The translations under genes and the position numbers were made by a program. Shown here in pieces: positions 11,826 through 23,530 of a DNA stretch of 64,000 nt (position 1 is the stretch's first letter; each line of letters starts with the position of its first letter). Source of the stretch: Clostridia bacterium (GTDB lineage: Bacteria > Bacillota > Clostridia > Oscillospirales > CAG-272); NCBI GenBank assembly GCA_017450945.1, contig JAFSSP010000026.1, positions 19,526 through 83,525 of the forward strand, written 5' to 3'. The notes under the pieces were generated by a model, which searched no databases, was not told the origin of the DNA, and saw only the letters and a list, made by a program, of their open reading frames with translations.

Positions 11826-13163
11826 ATGGAAGACATTGTACGGAAAATGCCCTTTTCGCCGCCTGCCGAGCAGTCGCTTCTCGGATCGCTTCTCATCGAT
11901 CCCGAGGCGATCAACCAGGTGGCCGACCGCCTGACGGCCGAGGACTTTTACCTGACCGAGCATCAGCAGATCTATCTTGCCATGCAGGAGCTTTTTCTGA
12001 CCAGCCGCAACATTGACGTGGTCACGCTCATGGATATGCTTGTCACGCGCGGCGTGTACGATAAAGCCGGCGGCGAGGATTATCTCAGAACGCTTGCCGA
12101 GGCTGTTCCGGACGCCATGAACGTGCGCGACTATGCCAAGATCGTCAAGGAGAAAAGCGTTTTGCGCCAGCTCATCGGCGCCGGAAACGAGATCTCCGAG
12201 GCCGCATACTCCGAGCAGGATTCGGTGGAGGATATCATCAACCATGCCGAAACGCTGATCTACAACGTGGCGCAGGGAAGGGATACCAAAAATTTTGTAC
12301 ATATTCAGGACGTTGCCACCGACGTTTACGCGCGTCTCCAGCAGCTCAACACCGATCCCGAGGCCCTGCAGGGCACCAAAACCGGTTTTGAAGGGCTTGA
12401 CCGCATCCTGACCGGTATGGGCAAGGGCGACCTGGTTCTGGTCGGCGCCCGCCCGGGTATGGGAAAAACCGCGTTTGCGCTCAACATTGCCGCCAACGTG
12501 GCAAAAAGCTCCAAAAAGACGGTTTGCATTTTTTCGCTTGAAATGTCGGCCGAACAGCTTGTGACCAGAATGTTTGCAAGCGAAGCGACCATCGATAACG
12601 GCAAACTGCGCACCGGCCAGCTCGATTCCAAAGAGTGGTCGCGCCTTGCAGGAGCCTCGGGCAGACTCTCGGGCTGCGATATTCTCATCGACGACACGCC
12701 CGGCACCTCGGTTGCCGCCATGAAGGCAAAGCTCAGACGCGTGCAGAAGAACCTCGGCCTTGTGGTCGTAGACTACCTCGGCCTTATGGCCGGTGACCGC
12801 AAGAGCGAGAACCGCGTGCAGGAGGTCGCCGATATTTCGAGAGGCCTCAAGCTCATGGCAAAAGAATTCGGCGTGCCGGTCATCTGCTGCGCACAGCTCA
12901 ACCGCGGAACCGAGTCGAGAACCGACAAAAAGCCGATGCTCTCGGATCTGCGCGATTCGGGCGCGATCGAGCAGGATGCCGACGTGGTTATTTTCCTTTA
13001 CAGGAGCGAATACTATAAGCCCGAAGATACCGCTTCCACAAGCACGGCCGAGATCATCATTGCCAAAAACCGTCACGGCGCTACCGGCTCTGTTCACATG
13101 GGCTGGTGCGGTCAATATACCAAGTTTATCTCGATCGACAAAACGAGGGAAGACGGACAATGA
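11826..13163 (+). CDS. dnaB: Replicative DNA helicase DnaB (DnaC in Bacillus)
   Basis: 445 residues. The hexameric ATP-driven helicase of the replication fork. An N-terminal primase-interacting domain (MPFSPPAEQSLLGSLLIDPE) is followed by the RecA-like domain with Walker A ARPGMGKTAFAL (about 208), FSLEMSAEQL, VVDYLGLM (Walker B) and the C-terminal arginine-finger region. No intein is present. An alternative GTG start at 11817 would overlap the rplI stop codon; the ATG at 11826 gives the usual MEDIVRKMPFSP start. Its stop overlaps the tilS start (ATGA). Confidence 0.96.
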   Translation: MEDIVRKMPFSPPAEQSLLGSLLIDPEAINQVADRLTAEDFYLTEHQQIYLAMQELFLTSRNIDVVTLMDMLVTRGVYDKAGGEDYLRTLAEAVPDAMNVRDYAKIVKEKSVLRQLIGAGNEISEAAYSEQDSVEDIINHAETLIYNVAQGRDTKNFVHIQDVATDVYARLQQLNTDPEALQGTKTGFEGLDRILTGMGKGDLVLVGARPGMGKTAFALNIAANVAKSSKKTVCIFSLEMSAEQLVTRMFASEATIDNGKLRTGQLDSKEWSRLAGASGRLSGCDILIDDTPGTSVAAMKAKLRRVQKNLGLVVVDYLGLMAGDRKSENRVQEVADISRGLKLMAKEFGVPVICCAQLNRGTESRTDKKPMLSDLRDSGAIEQDADVVIFLYRSEYYKPEDTASTSTAEIIIAKNRHGATGSVHMGWCGQYTKFISIDKTREDGQ

Positions 13164-14515
13164 AAACAAAAAAGTCCTTTTGCAAAAAGGACGTTCCAAC
13201 CCCCTTTTCACTTTGCGGCCTTCCAAAAGACACCGGCGTGATTTTAGCCTATTCGGGCGGCGCCGATTCCACGGCGCTTTTGCACCTACTTTCGGGACAG
13301 GCAAAAGAATATGGCTTTTCTCTGACGCTGGCGCATCTCAATCATGGGATCCGCGGAGACGAAGCCGACCGGGACGAGGCCTTCTGCCGCGAAACGGCAA
13401 AAAGCTACGGTCTTCCGATCCTTGTGGAGCGCGTCGATGTTCCGGCGCTGGCAAAAGAACACAAGCGCGGACTCGAAGAAGAGGCGCGCATGTCGCGTTA
13501 CGCATTCTTTGAGGATGCGATGGAGCGGGCAAATGCGAAGATCCTTGCAACCGCGCACCACGCCGACGACAATCTGGAGACGCTGTTGTTCCGGCTTGCA
13601 AGGGGTACCAGCCTCTCGGGGCTCGGAGGAATTCAGCCGTCACGCCCGTTCGGGAGCGGATATCTGGTTCGGCCGTTGCTTTCTTTTTCAAAAGAGGAGC
13701 TTCTTGCCCTCTGCAAAGAAGAAAACCTTTCCTACGTCGAGGACAGCACCAACGCCGAGCTTTCCTATGCGCGCAATTTGATCCGCAAAAATCTGGCCCC
13801 CGGGCTAAAACAGCTTTTTGACGATCCCGAGCACAGAGCCTACCGCACGGCCGAGTGGCTCAGAGAAGACGAGGCCTACCTTTCCTCTCTTGCGGAGGAG
13901 TCGGGGATCGATCCGACAAAAACCGGCCTGCCCTTAGAAGAGCTTTCGGCTCTTCCAAAGCCGCTGTTGCGCCGCATTCTCGGCCGCTTTGCCGAGGCGC
14001 ATACCGGCAAAAGCCCGAGCGGGGCGCACCTGGAAAGCCTTTTGACGATGGTCGAAAGAAAAACCGGAAAAGTCGAACTATCCGGCGGCAATTGGGCTGT
14101 CGCGGAAGGAAAAAAACTGAAAATTTATCCGCCCAAAGAGGAGCCGCAGGCCGATTTCCCGCCCTTCTCGGAAGGCGAGTGGATCACAAACGGGATCACA
14201 GTGCGCGTTGAGGCGGGGGCAAAACTTGCCCACAAACAAAAAAACGCCTGTGTGATCGCGATCGATCCCGCGCATCCGCCTGTGTGGCGACTGAGACGGC
14301 CGGGCGAGACCATTCTCCTCGGCAAGCATCACAAACAGCTGAGAAAATGCTATCGCGAAGCCGGCGTCTCTCCCTATTTCCGGGAGCGCATGCCCCTGCT
14401 TTGCGACGACGCGGGAGTCGCCTTTGCCCCCTATGTGGGACTAAGGGACGGAATGAATCAAAACGAGAAACCCCAATACACCGTTCGGGTATCTTTGCCC
14501 GACGAGGAAATTTGA
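13160..14515 (+). CDS. tilS: tRNA(Ile)-lysidine synthase
   Basis: 451 residues. It converts C34 of the CAU anticodon of a tRNA-Ile to lysidine using ATP and lysine. The PP-loop is SGGADS, followed by LAHLNHGIRG and TAHHADDNLETLLFRLARG, all diagnostic. The C-terminal TilS substrate-specificity domain (RLRRPGETI, KHHKQLRKCYREAGV) is complete. The start overlaps the dnaB stop by 4 bp and has a GAGGGA site. The tilS-hpt-ftsH order that follows is common in Firmicutes. Confidence 0.95.
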   Translation: MKTKKSFCKKDVPTPFSLCGLPKDTGVILAYSGGADSTALLHLLSGQAKEYGFSLTLAHLNHGIRGDEADRDEAFCRETAKSYGLPILVERVDVPALAKEHKRGLEEEARMSRYAFFEDAMERANAKILATAHHADDNLETLLFRLARGTSLSGLGGIQPSRPFGSGYLVRPLLSFSKEELLALCKEENLSYVEDSTNAELSYARNLIRKNLAPGLKQLFDDPEHRAYRTAEWLREDEAYLSSLAEESGIDPTKTGLPLEELSALPKPLLRRILGRFAEAHTGKSPSGAHLESLLTMVERKTGKVELSGGNWAVAEGKKLKIYPPKEEPQADFPPFSEGEWITNGITVRVEAGAKLAHKQKNACVIAIDPAHPPVWRLRRPGETILLGKHHKQLRKCYREAGVSPYFRERMPLLCDDAGVAFAPYVGLRDGMNQNEKPQYTVRVSLPDEEI

Positions 14516-14554
14516 AAGAACTTGTTTGACCCAAACAGAAAGGATTTTACCACC

Positions 14555-15112
14555 ATGCAGCAGTTACATCCGGATGTGGAGCGCATCCTTGCCGACGAAA
14601 AACAGATCGACGAAATCACCACCCGCCTTGCCAAAACCATTACAAAGGATTATCAAAATTCGGGGCGCGATCTCGTGTTCGTCGTGATTCTCAAAGGCTC
14701 AATCTTTTTTGCCACAGACCTCATCCGGAAAGTCCCACTCGATTGCAACATCGAATTTATGAAAGTCTCCTCCTATGGAGCCGGAACCACCACCTCGGGC
14801 TTTATCCAGGTGCATGTGGATCTGAAGCGTGACGTGAAGGACGCCGACGTGATCCTCGTTGAAGACATCATCGATAGCGGCAGAACGCTGGAAAAACTCT
14901 CCCACCTGCTCGCCAACCGCGGCGCGCACAGCGTGAAGTGCTGTACGCTCCTCGACAAGCCCGAGCGCCGTCAGGTACCGCTCAAGGCCGATTATACCGG
15001 TATGGAGATCCCCGACGAATTTGTGGTGGGCTATGGACTCGACTATAACGAACGCTACCGCAATCTCCCCTATGTGGGGATCCTCAAGCGCTCGGTTTAC
15101 GCAAGCGAATAA
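14555..15112 (+). CDS. hpt: Hypoxanthine phosphoribosyltransferase
   Basis: 185 residues. This purine-salvage enzyme makes IMP (and GMP) from the base and PRPP. The PRPP-binding motif is VILVEDIIDSGRTL, the flexible loop holds SSYGAGTTTSG, and the conserved C-terminal YGLDYNERYRNLPYVGILK is present. The ATG at 14555 (AAAGGA 10 bp before) gives the standard start; an in-frame upstream TTG has no ribosome binding site. It sits between tilS and ftsH. Confidence 0.95.
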   Translation: MQQLHPDVERILADEKQIDEITTRLAKTITKDYQNSGRDLVFVVILKGSIFFATDLIRKVPLDCNIEFMKVSSYGAGTTTSGFIQVHVDLKRDVKDADVILVEDIIDSGRTLEKLSHLLANRGAHSVKCCTLLDKPERRQVPLKADYTGMEIPDEFVVGYGLDYNERYRNLPYVGILKRSVYASE

Positions 15113-15130
15113 AGAAACCGGAGGAACCCA

Positions 15131-17182
15131 ATGAAGAAACACAATATTATAAGAGAGATCCTCTTTTACGTCATCATCCTTGCTGTGATCATCGTGGTCA
15201 TTACCTCGATCAACGGCAACTGGAGTTCCAATAAGCCCAAGGAGATCGCCTCCTACGATAAGCTCGTGGCCTATTTTGAAAACGAGCAGGTCAAAGAGGT
15301 CGAGGTCAGCGCCAAGGGCGTTGTATCCTTAAAGCTCCAGGACGGCAGCTCCTACACCTACAAGTTGGCAAGCTTCAACCTTTTTGTAAACGATCTGGAA
15401 GAAAAGATCCTGGATCAGGTCAACCGCGGGATCATCACCTACTATCAGCCGGTTCCCGAAACCACCTATCCCGCATGGCTTTCCTACCTGCCCTGGATCC
15501 TCATCCTCGTCGTTTTTGTGGTGATCTATTTTGTCTCCTTCCGCGCCATGAACGGCAAGGGCGGCAGATTCAATTCCTTTGGCAAGGCGCGCACCAAAAC
15601 GGCTGACGCCAACGACAAGGATAAAAAGACCTTTGCCGACGTCGCGGGTGCCGACGAGGAAAAGGAAGAGCTGGTCGAGATCGTTGAATTTTTGCGCGAT
15701 CCCGCCAAGTTTACCAAACTCGGCGCGCGTATTCCGCACGGCGTGCTTCTCGTAGGCCCTCCCGGTACCGGTAAAACCCTGCTTGCAAAGGCTGTTGCAG
15801 GAGAAGCGGGCGTTCCGTTCTATTCGATCTCGGGCTCGGATTTTGTTGAAATGTACGTCGGCGTTGGCGCGTCCCGCGTGCGCGACCTGTTTGAGACTGC
15901 GCGCAAGACCCCGGCCGCCATCATCTTCATCGATGAGATCGACGCCGTCGGTCGTCACAGAGGCGCAGGCCTTGGCGGCGGACACGACGAGCGCGAGCAA
16001 ACCTTAAACCAGTTGCTGGTTGAAATGGACGGCTTTGGTTCGCACGACGGCATCATCGTCATGGCCGCGACCAACCGCCCGGATATCCTTGACCCGGCAT
16101 TGCTGCGCCCCGGACGCTTTGACCGTCAGGTGACCGTCAACTATCCCGATCTCAAGGGCAGGGAAGAGATTCTCAAAGTTCACGCCAGAAAGAAGCCGAT
16201 GGAGTCCACGGTCGATTTCCACAAGATCGCCCAAACCACGGTCGGCTTTACCGGCGCAGACCTCGCCAATTTGCTCAATGAGGCGGCCCTCCTTGCCGCC
16301 AAGCGCGGAAAGTCACTCATTGGCATGGAAGAGATCGAGCAGTCCTTTATGAAGACCTTGCTCGGCCCGCAGAAGAAGTCCAAGATCCGCACCGCCGACG
16401 AAAATCGCCTGACCGCTTATCACGAAGCAGGCCACGCGGTGGTTTCGCACTTCTTAAAGCATACCGACCCGGTCAAGTTTATTACCATCGTTCCGGCCGG
16501 CAGAGCGGGCGGCGTGACCGTCAGCGTGCCCGAGCAGGATGTTTCCTATGTCACCAAGGGCAGAATGATCGATGAGATCCGCATGAGCCTCGGCGGCAGA
16601 ATTGCCGAAGAGCTCATCCTTGAGGATATCTCCACCGGAGCCTCCTCGGATATTCAGCAGGCCACGCAGGTCGCGCGGAACATGGTCACCCGCTACGGCA
16701 TGAGCGATCGTCTCGGCACGGTTCTTTACGGCTCCGAGCATTCGGCTGACGAGGTCTTCCTCGGCCGCGATTTCAGCACCGGCCGCAACTATTCCGAAGA
16801 GACTGCCGCCGCCATCGACGAGGAAGTCAAACGCATCGTCGGCGAGTGCTATGCAAGAGCCAAGGAGATCCTCTCCGAACACCTCGATAAACTTCACTTT
16901 GTGGCAGGCTACCTGCTCAAGCACGAGAGCATGGACGGCGACCAGTTCCGCGCCGCGATGGGGGACGATGCGACCGAGGAAAAACTCGATCAGATCGCCG
17001 CCGAAAAGGCCGAACAGTCCAAGCGCGACAACGAGGCTAAGGCCGAAGAAAACCGCCGCAAGCAGGAAGAGGCAGAAAAGGCAATCGCCGAGGCCGAACA
17101 AGCCGAAAGCACCGAGGAAGCCCCTGCCGAAGAACCCGAAGAAGCGACGGAAGAAGAGAATAAGGAAGAAAAAGAAGAATAA
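15131..17182 (+). CDS. ftsH: ATP-dependent membrane zinc metalloprotease FtsH
   Basis: 683 residues. It degrades membrane and regulatory proteins processively. Two membrane helices (about 8-28 and 117-138) flank an extracytoplasmic domain. The AAA domain carries Walker A GPPGTGKT (about 208), Walker [12 protein letters not shown] and the second region of homology ([20 protein letters not shown]). The protease site is [10 protein letters not shown] (about 430). The last 60 residues are an unusual Glu/Lys/Ala-rich charged tail, longer than typical but common in Clostridia. Starts after CCGGAGGAA. The gene closes the plus-strand housekeeping run and is followed by repeat copy A. Confidence 0.97.
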   Translation: MKKHNIIREILFYVIILAVIIVVITSINGNWSSNKPKEIASYDKLVAYFENEQVKEVEVSAKGVVSLKLQDGSSYTYKLASFNLFVNDLEEKILDQVNRGIITYYQPVPETTYPAWLSYLPWILILVVFVVIYFVSFRAMNGKGGRFNSFGKARTKTADANDKDKKTFADVAGADEEKEELVEIVEFLRDPAKFTKLGARIPHGVLLVGPPGTGKTLLAKAVAGEAGVPFYSISGSDFVEMYVGVGASRVRDLFETARKTPAAIIFIDEIDAVGRHRGAGLGGGHDEREQTLNQLLVEMDGFGSHDGIIVMAATNRPDILDPALLRPGRFDRQVTVNYPDLKGREEILKVHARKKPMESTVDFHKIAQTTVGFTGADLANLLNEAALLAAKRGKSLIGMEEIEQSFMKTLLGPQKKSKIRTADENRLTAYHEAGHAVVSHFLKHTDPVKFITIVPAGRAGGVTVSVPEQDVSYVTKGRMIDEIRMSLGGRIAEELILEDISTGASSDIQQATQVARNMVTRYGMSDRLGTVLYGSEHSADEVFLGRDFSTGRNYSEETAAAIDEEVKRIVGECYARAKEILSEHLDKLHFVAGYLLKHESMDGDQFRAAMGDDATEEKLDQIAAEKAEQSKRDNEAKAEENRRKQEEAEKAIAEAEQAESTEEAPAEEPEEATEEENKEEKEE

Positions 17183-17187
17183 AAATA

Positions 17188-17306
17188 GGCGGGGGAACCA
17201 CCTTTTTGAAAAAAAGTGGTTCCCCCGTACCCCTTCCCGAAAAAACTTTTATTAATGTTTTTGAAAAGGGTGCGGGAAAAACTTTTTTCAAAAAGTTTTT
17301 CCCGCA
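17188..17306. repeat. Intergenic double-hairpin element, copy A
   Basis: Two long hairpins, 17191-17226 (arms GGGGGAACCAC / GTGGTTCCCCC) and 17272-17305 (arms GCGGGAAAAACTTTTT / AAAAAGTTTTTCCCGC), flank a short AT-rich spacer. The sequences next to the spacer (CCCTTCCCGAAAAAAC and GTTTTTGAAAAGGG) are themselves inverted. The spacer lacks the conserved GC core found in copies B, C, E, G and H. It lies right after the ftsH stop and probably terminates transcription. Confidence 0.85.
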
Positions 17307-17336
17307 TTATTTCTTGATATTTCTTTCAAAAATCCC

Positions 17337-17365
17337 TTTACTTTTTTTCTTTGATATGTTATTAT
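17337..17365 (+). promoter_or_regulatory. Promoter of nifJ
   Basis: -35 TTTACT, 17-bp spacer, extended -10 TGT-TATTAT, about 70 bp before the nifJ start. Confidence 0.7.
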
Positions 17366-17433
17366 AAATGATGGGTAAAAATGAGCCTAAATTAAAATCA
17401 ATCAATCACATATTTCAAGGAGGTCATTTACAC

Positions 17434-21090
<3,657 letters not shown>

Positions 21091-21108
21091 GAAGTATTAG
21101 AAGACTTT

Positions 21109-21267
21109 GCGGGAGGAACTTTTTGCAAAAAGTTCCTCCCGCACCCTCTTCAAAAACTCTTACCAAAAAAATTTCACGCACGCCGGATAGCGGTGTTGAA
21201 ACTTCTTCGTGAAAAATTTTTTGGAAGAGGTGCGGAGAAACCCTTTTTTCAAAAAGGGTTCCTCCGC
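21109..21267. repeat. Intergenic double-hairpin element, copy B
   Basis: Hairpins at 21109-21142 (GCGGGAGGAACTTTTT arm) and 21232-21267 (GCGGAGAAACCC arm, slightly imperfect). The spacer holds CACGCACGCCGGATAGCGG, matching the core in copies C, E, G (reverse) and H. It sits directly after the nifJ stop. Confidence 0.88.
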
Positions 21268-21293
21268 ATTTTTTCATAATTTGATAAACCCAC

Positions 21294-21322
21294 TTGATTT
21301 TCAAAAAATCATTTGGTATAAT
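21294..21322 (+). promoter_or_regulatory. Promoter of the anti-sigma-like/STAS pair
   Basis: -35 TTGATT (21294-21299), 17-bp spacer, -10 TATAAT (21317-21322), about 60 bp before the first gene. Confidence 0.75.
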
Positions 21323-21382
21323 AAAGGCGAACGGAGCTGCGAAATTGCGGTTACAATTCAATTCCAAAAAAGGAGAACCACG

Positions 21383-21988
21383 ATGAAAACTGCGCCAATG
21401 ATTGTTACAAGCGACGGGATCGGCATGAGCGAAGCGCTCGCCATGACCGAACAAGTCGGAAAGACCTGCGGGCTGGATCAAAAATCCAATTTGCATTTGC
21501 GTCTTCTCGGCGAGGAGCTTTTTGGAATGCTTCGCGGCATTGCCGGAAAAATCGAGGCCGAGTATTGGATCGATTATTCCGAAAAAAATATGGAGCTTCA
21601 TATGAAATCCGAGATCCAGGCGACGCCGCAGATGAAGGAGCAGTTCCTTGCCGCCTCGACCAGCGGCAAAAATGATGCGGCCAGAGGCTTTATGGGAAAA
21701 GTCCGGGTGATGATCGCAGGATTTTTGCTTTCCGCCAAGGAAGCAATTCCAAATTCGATGGTCGGCGCCGCAGCAGTTCTTGCAGGGAGTGGCTATGACA
21801 GCCTTTCTGCCGGCGGATGGTCGATGGTGCATTACAAAGAAGAGCTGAAAAAGCACGCAAAGGACGGCCAAGCGGAGTCGGAAGCCTGGGACGAATTGGA
21901 AAAATCCATCGTTGCCAACATCGCGGACGACGTCAAGGTCAAAATTGTAGGAAAAACCGCTGAGATCGTTGTGATCAAAGCGTTTTGA
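21383..21988 (+). CDS. Putative anti-sigma-factor-kinase-like protein (degenerate HATPase?) paired with STAS protein
   Basis: 201 residues, no signal peptide. The segment LHLRLLGEELFGMLRG (about 32-47) has the shape of the N-box helix of RsbW/SpoIIAB kinases, but the essential Asn is not where expected and no clear DxGxG box is seen. The immediate downstream STAS-domain gene (19-bp gap) supports a partner-switching pair. The C-terminal half alternates charged strands (VKVKIVGKTAEIVVIKAF). The ATG at 21383 follows AAAAAAGGAGAA. Whether it binds ATP or a sigma factor cannot be decided from sequence; the name is mostly from context. Confidence 0.5.
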   Translation: MKTAPMIVTSDGIGMSEALAMTEQVGKTCGLDQKSNLHLRLLGEELFGMLRGIAGKIEAEYWIDYSEKNMELHMKSEIQATPQMKEQFLAASTSGKNDAARGFMGKVRVMIAGFLLSAKEAIPNSMVGAAAVLAGSGYDSLSAGGWSMVHYKEELKKHAKDGQAESEAWDELEKSIVANIADDVKVKIVGKTAEIVVIKAF

Positions 21989-22007
21989 TCGGAAAGGAGA
22001 CAACAGT

Positions 22008-22304
22008 ATGACAATTCGTGTTGAGAACCAAGGGAATGCACTTCTGCTTGCCCCCGTGGGAAGACTGGACACTTTAACGGCTCCGGAACTGGAAAAAGAG
22101 ATCCGTGCGATTCCGGATTCTGTAACTTCGCTGACCCTTGACTTTGCCGGGCTGGAGTATATTTCCTCGGCCGGCCTGCGCGTCTTGCTTTCCGCACAAA
22201 AGCTGATGAGCGGGCGCGACGGAATGAAGGTTTGCCACGTCAATGAGGTCGTAAACGAGATCTTCGACGTGACCGGATTTTCTGACATTCTTACGATTGA
22301 ATAA
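22008..22304 (+). CDS. STAS-domain anti-sigma-factor antagonist (SpoIIAA/RsbV-like)
   Basis: 98 residues, one complete STAS domain. It opens with a beta-strand pair, then LVAPVGRLDTLTAPELEK-like text (seen as APVGRLDTLTAPELEKEI), and LTLDFAGLEYISSAGLRVLL, where the SS before AGLR is the site phosphorylated in SpoIIAA/RsbV. The ribosome binding site is GGAAAGGAG. It is co-transcribed with the upstream 201-residue gene and likely relieves an anti-sigma activity. No sigma factor gene is nearby, so the target is unknown. Confidence 0.88.
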   Translation: MTIRVENQGNALLLAPVGRLDTLTAPELEKEIRAIPDSVTSLTLDFAGLEYISSAGLRVLLSAQKLMSGRDGMKVCHVNEVVNEIFDVTGFSDILTIE

Positions 22305-22323
22305 GAGTTATTAGGAAGAAATT

Positions 22324-22496
22324 GCGGAAACCCTTTTTTGAAAAAAAGGGGTTTCCGCACCTTCCGAAAAAACGAGAACAAAAAAATTTACGCACGCCGG
22401 GACGAGCGGCAAAACCCTTTTCGTTCAAGGTTCTGAAAGGGAAGAGGGGCACGGGGAGAGGGGAAAACTCTTGCAAGAGTTTCCCCCTCTCCCCGT
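22324..22496. repeat. Intergenic double-hairpin element, copy C
   Basis: Hairpins at 22324-22358 (GCGGAAACCC arm) and 22451-22496 (ACGGGGAGAGGG arm, longer than in other copies). The spacer contains ACGCACGCCGGGACGAGCGG, the best form of the shared core. It lies just after the STAS gene stop. Confidence 0.87.
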
Positions 22497-22519
22497 CTCT
22501 CTCTCTCTTTTACTCCCAT

Positions 22520-22560
22520 AAAAAATCCAACGCCCCGGGCGCGATTGCACCCGGGGCGTT
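22520..22560 (-). terminator. Terminator of tRNA-Thr
   Basis: An 11-bp stem (AACGCCCCGGG / CCCGGGGCGTT) with T6 on the minus strand lies one base beyond the tRNA 3' end. Confidence 0.9.
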
Positions 22561-22561
22561 C

Positions 22562-22637
22562 TGGAGCTGGCAATCAGATTTGAACTGATGACCTCGTCAT
22601 TACCAATGACGTGCTCTACCGACTGAGCTATGCCAGC
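22562..22637 (-). tRNA. tRNA-Thr (anticodon GGT)
   Basis: 76 nt. Acceptor stem GCTGGCA/TGCCAGC, D-stem GCTC/GAGC, anticodon stem CGTCA/TGACG with loop TTGGTAA, T-arm ATCAG-TTCAAAT-CTGAT, and an encoded CCA. Anticodon GGT reads ACC/ACU threonine codons. Confidence 0.97.
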
Positions 22638-22657
22638 ATTTTTCCTGCGACTTTGTT

Positions 22658-22686
22658 ATTATAGCAAACAGAGACAGGTTTGTCAA
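22658..22686 (-). promoter_or_regulatory. Consensus promoter of tRNA-Thr
   Basis: Perfect sigma-A consensus on the minus strand: TTGACA (22681-22686), 17-bp spacer, TATAAT (22658-22663), 20 bp before the tRNA 5' end. Confidence 0.95.
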
Positions 22687-22709
22687 TAGGTTTTCTTGAA
22701 AAAATAGAA

Positions 22710-22749
22710 GAAAAAAAGAAGAAGCTGGGCAGACGAGCGTCTGTCCAGC
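22710..22749 (-). terminator. Terminator of the zinc-ribbon gene
   Basis: A 12-bp stem (GCTGGACAGACG / CGTCTGCCCAGC, one mismatch) is followed by a TTCTTCTTTTTTT tract on the minus strand. Confidence 0.8.
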
Positions 22750-22755
22750 GCTTTT

Positions 22756-23403
22756 TCACTCTAAGTGCAATCTGTCGATGTTGAGAAAGGCGTTTGCGGC
22801 CAGTCCCGAATCGGTGGGGATAAAGCGGCTTGCGCGGCACTTGCGGCAGGTTACAAGAATGCCGTCGTCGAGGATCTCGGCGTCATACTGGCGGCCGTTG
22901 TCCTCTTTTTTGCATTTGCAATCGATCTTGCCCTCGGCGTCGAGGTCATTTATGACGAACATGACTACCTCGCGGATCTGCGGATCGGTGATGCTATTCT
23001 GCTTTTCCTCCTCGGAGAGTTCAAAACTCTTGATGCCGCTCTGTTCCATGAGATCGAGCAGTTCCAGCTCGCTTTTGGCCAGCTCGGCTTTGACGAGGTT
23101 GATCTCCCCTAAAAAAGCGATGTTGATGCCGGTATAGGGGCAGGGGAGGGCAAAGAGCTCTTTGCCGAAAAAGAGCGAAGACGAAAGGGTAAAATGATGG
23201 CTGGATCTGCAAAGGATGCAGGGAACGCTTAGGTGAACCTTATGATCCTCGGTGGTCTCGATCAAAGCCTCGCTTTTGCCGCAGGTGCATTTGAGTTTGA
23301 CCATGCCGCTTCCAAAGGAAAAAACGTCAATGGCGCTGAGAACGCCGCTCCCGCAGTGCGGGCAACGGTAGGCAAAAGTGGTTCGTTTTTCCGGCAAAAC
23401 CAT
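22756..23403 (-). CDS. Conserved zinc-ribbon protein of unknown function
   Basis: 215 residues, cytoplasmic. Cys pairs typical of structural zinc sites: CPHCG near residue 15, CTCG near 40, CILC near 65, CKCK and CRKC near 170-195. The middle contains LGEINLVKAELAKSELELLDLMEQ, probably helical. A CpXC-type domain is one possibility for the N-terminal half, because of the repeated CPHC/CxC spacing, but this is not firm. The ATG at 23403 (AAAGAGGA 8 bp before) is preferred over an in-frame upstream start. It stands alone between tRNA-Thr and the PPIC-like gene. No function is assigned. Confidence 0.7.
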   Translation of the reverse strand: MVLPEKRTTFAYRCPHCGSGVLSAIDVFSFGSGMVKLKCTCGKSEALIETTEDHKVHLSVPCILCRSSHHFTLSSSLFFGKELFALPCPYTGINIAFLGEINLVKAELAKSELELLDLMEQSGIKSFELSEEEKQNSITDPQIREVVMFVINDLDAEGKIDCKCKKEDNGRQYDAEILDDGILVTCRKCRASRFIPTDSGLAANAFLNIDRLHLE

Positions 23404-23479
23404 GTGTAAAATCCTCTTTCCATCTTTCTTTCTATTGCTTACGACTACATTGTATGCAGAGAGAATTGCGCGGGTGTTG

Positions 23480-23510
23480 AAAAGCACGGAGCCGCAGAGC
23501 GGCTCCGTGC
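23480..23510 (-). terminator. Terminator of the PPIC-like gene
   Basis: Perfect 11-bp arms GCACGGAGCCG / CGGCTCCGTGC with a short T-run on the minus strand; a longer T tract lies on the plus side as well. Confidence 0.8.
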
Positions 23511-23530
23511 CTGCTTGTTTTTTTGTTTGA

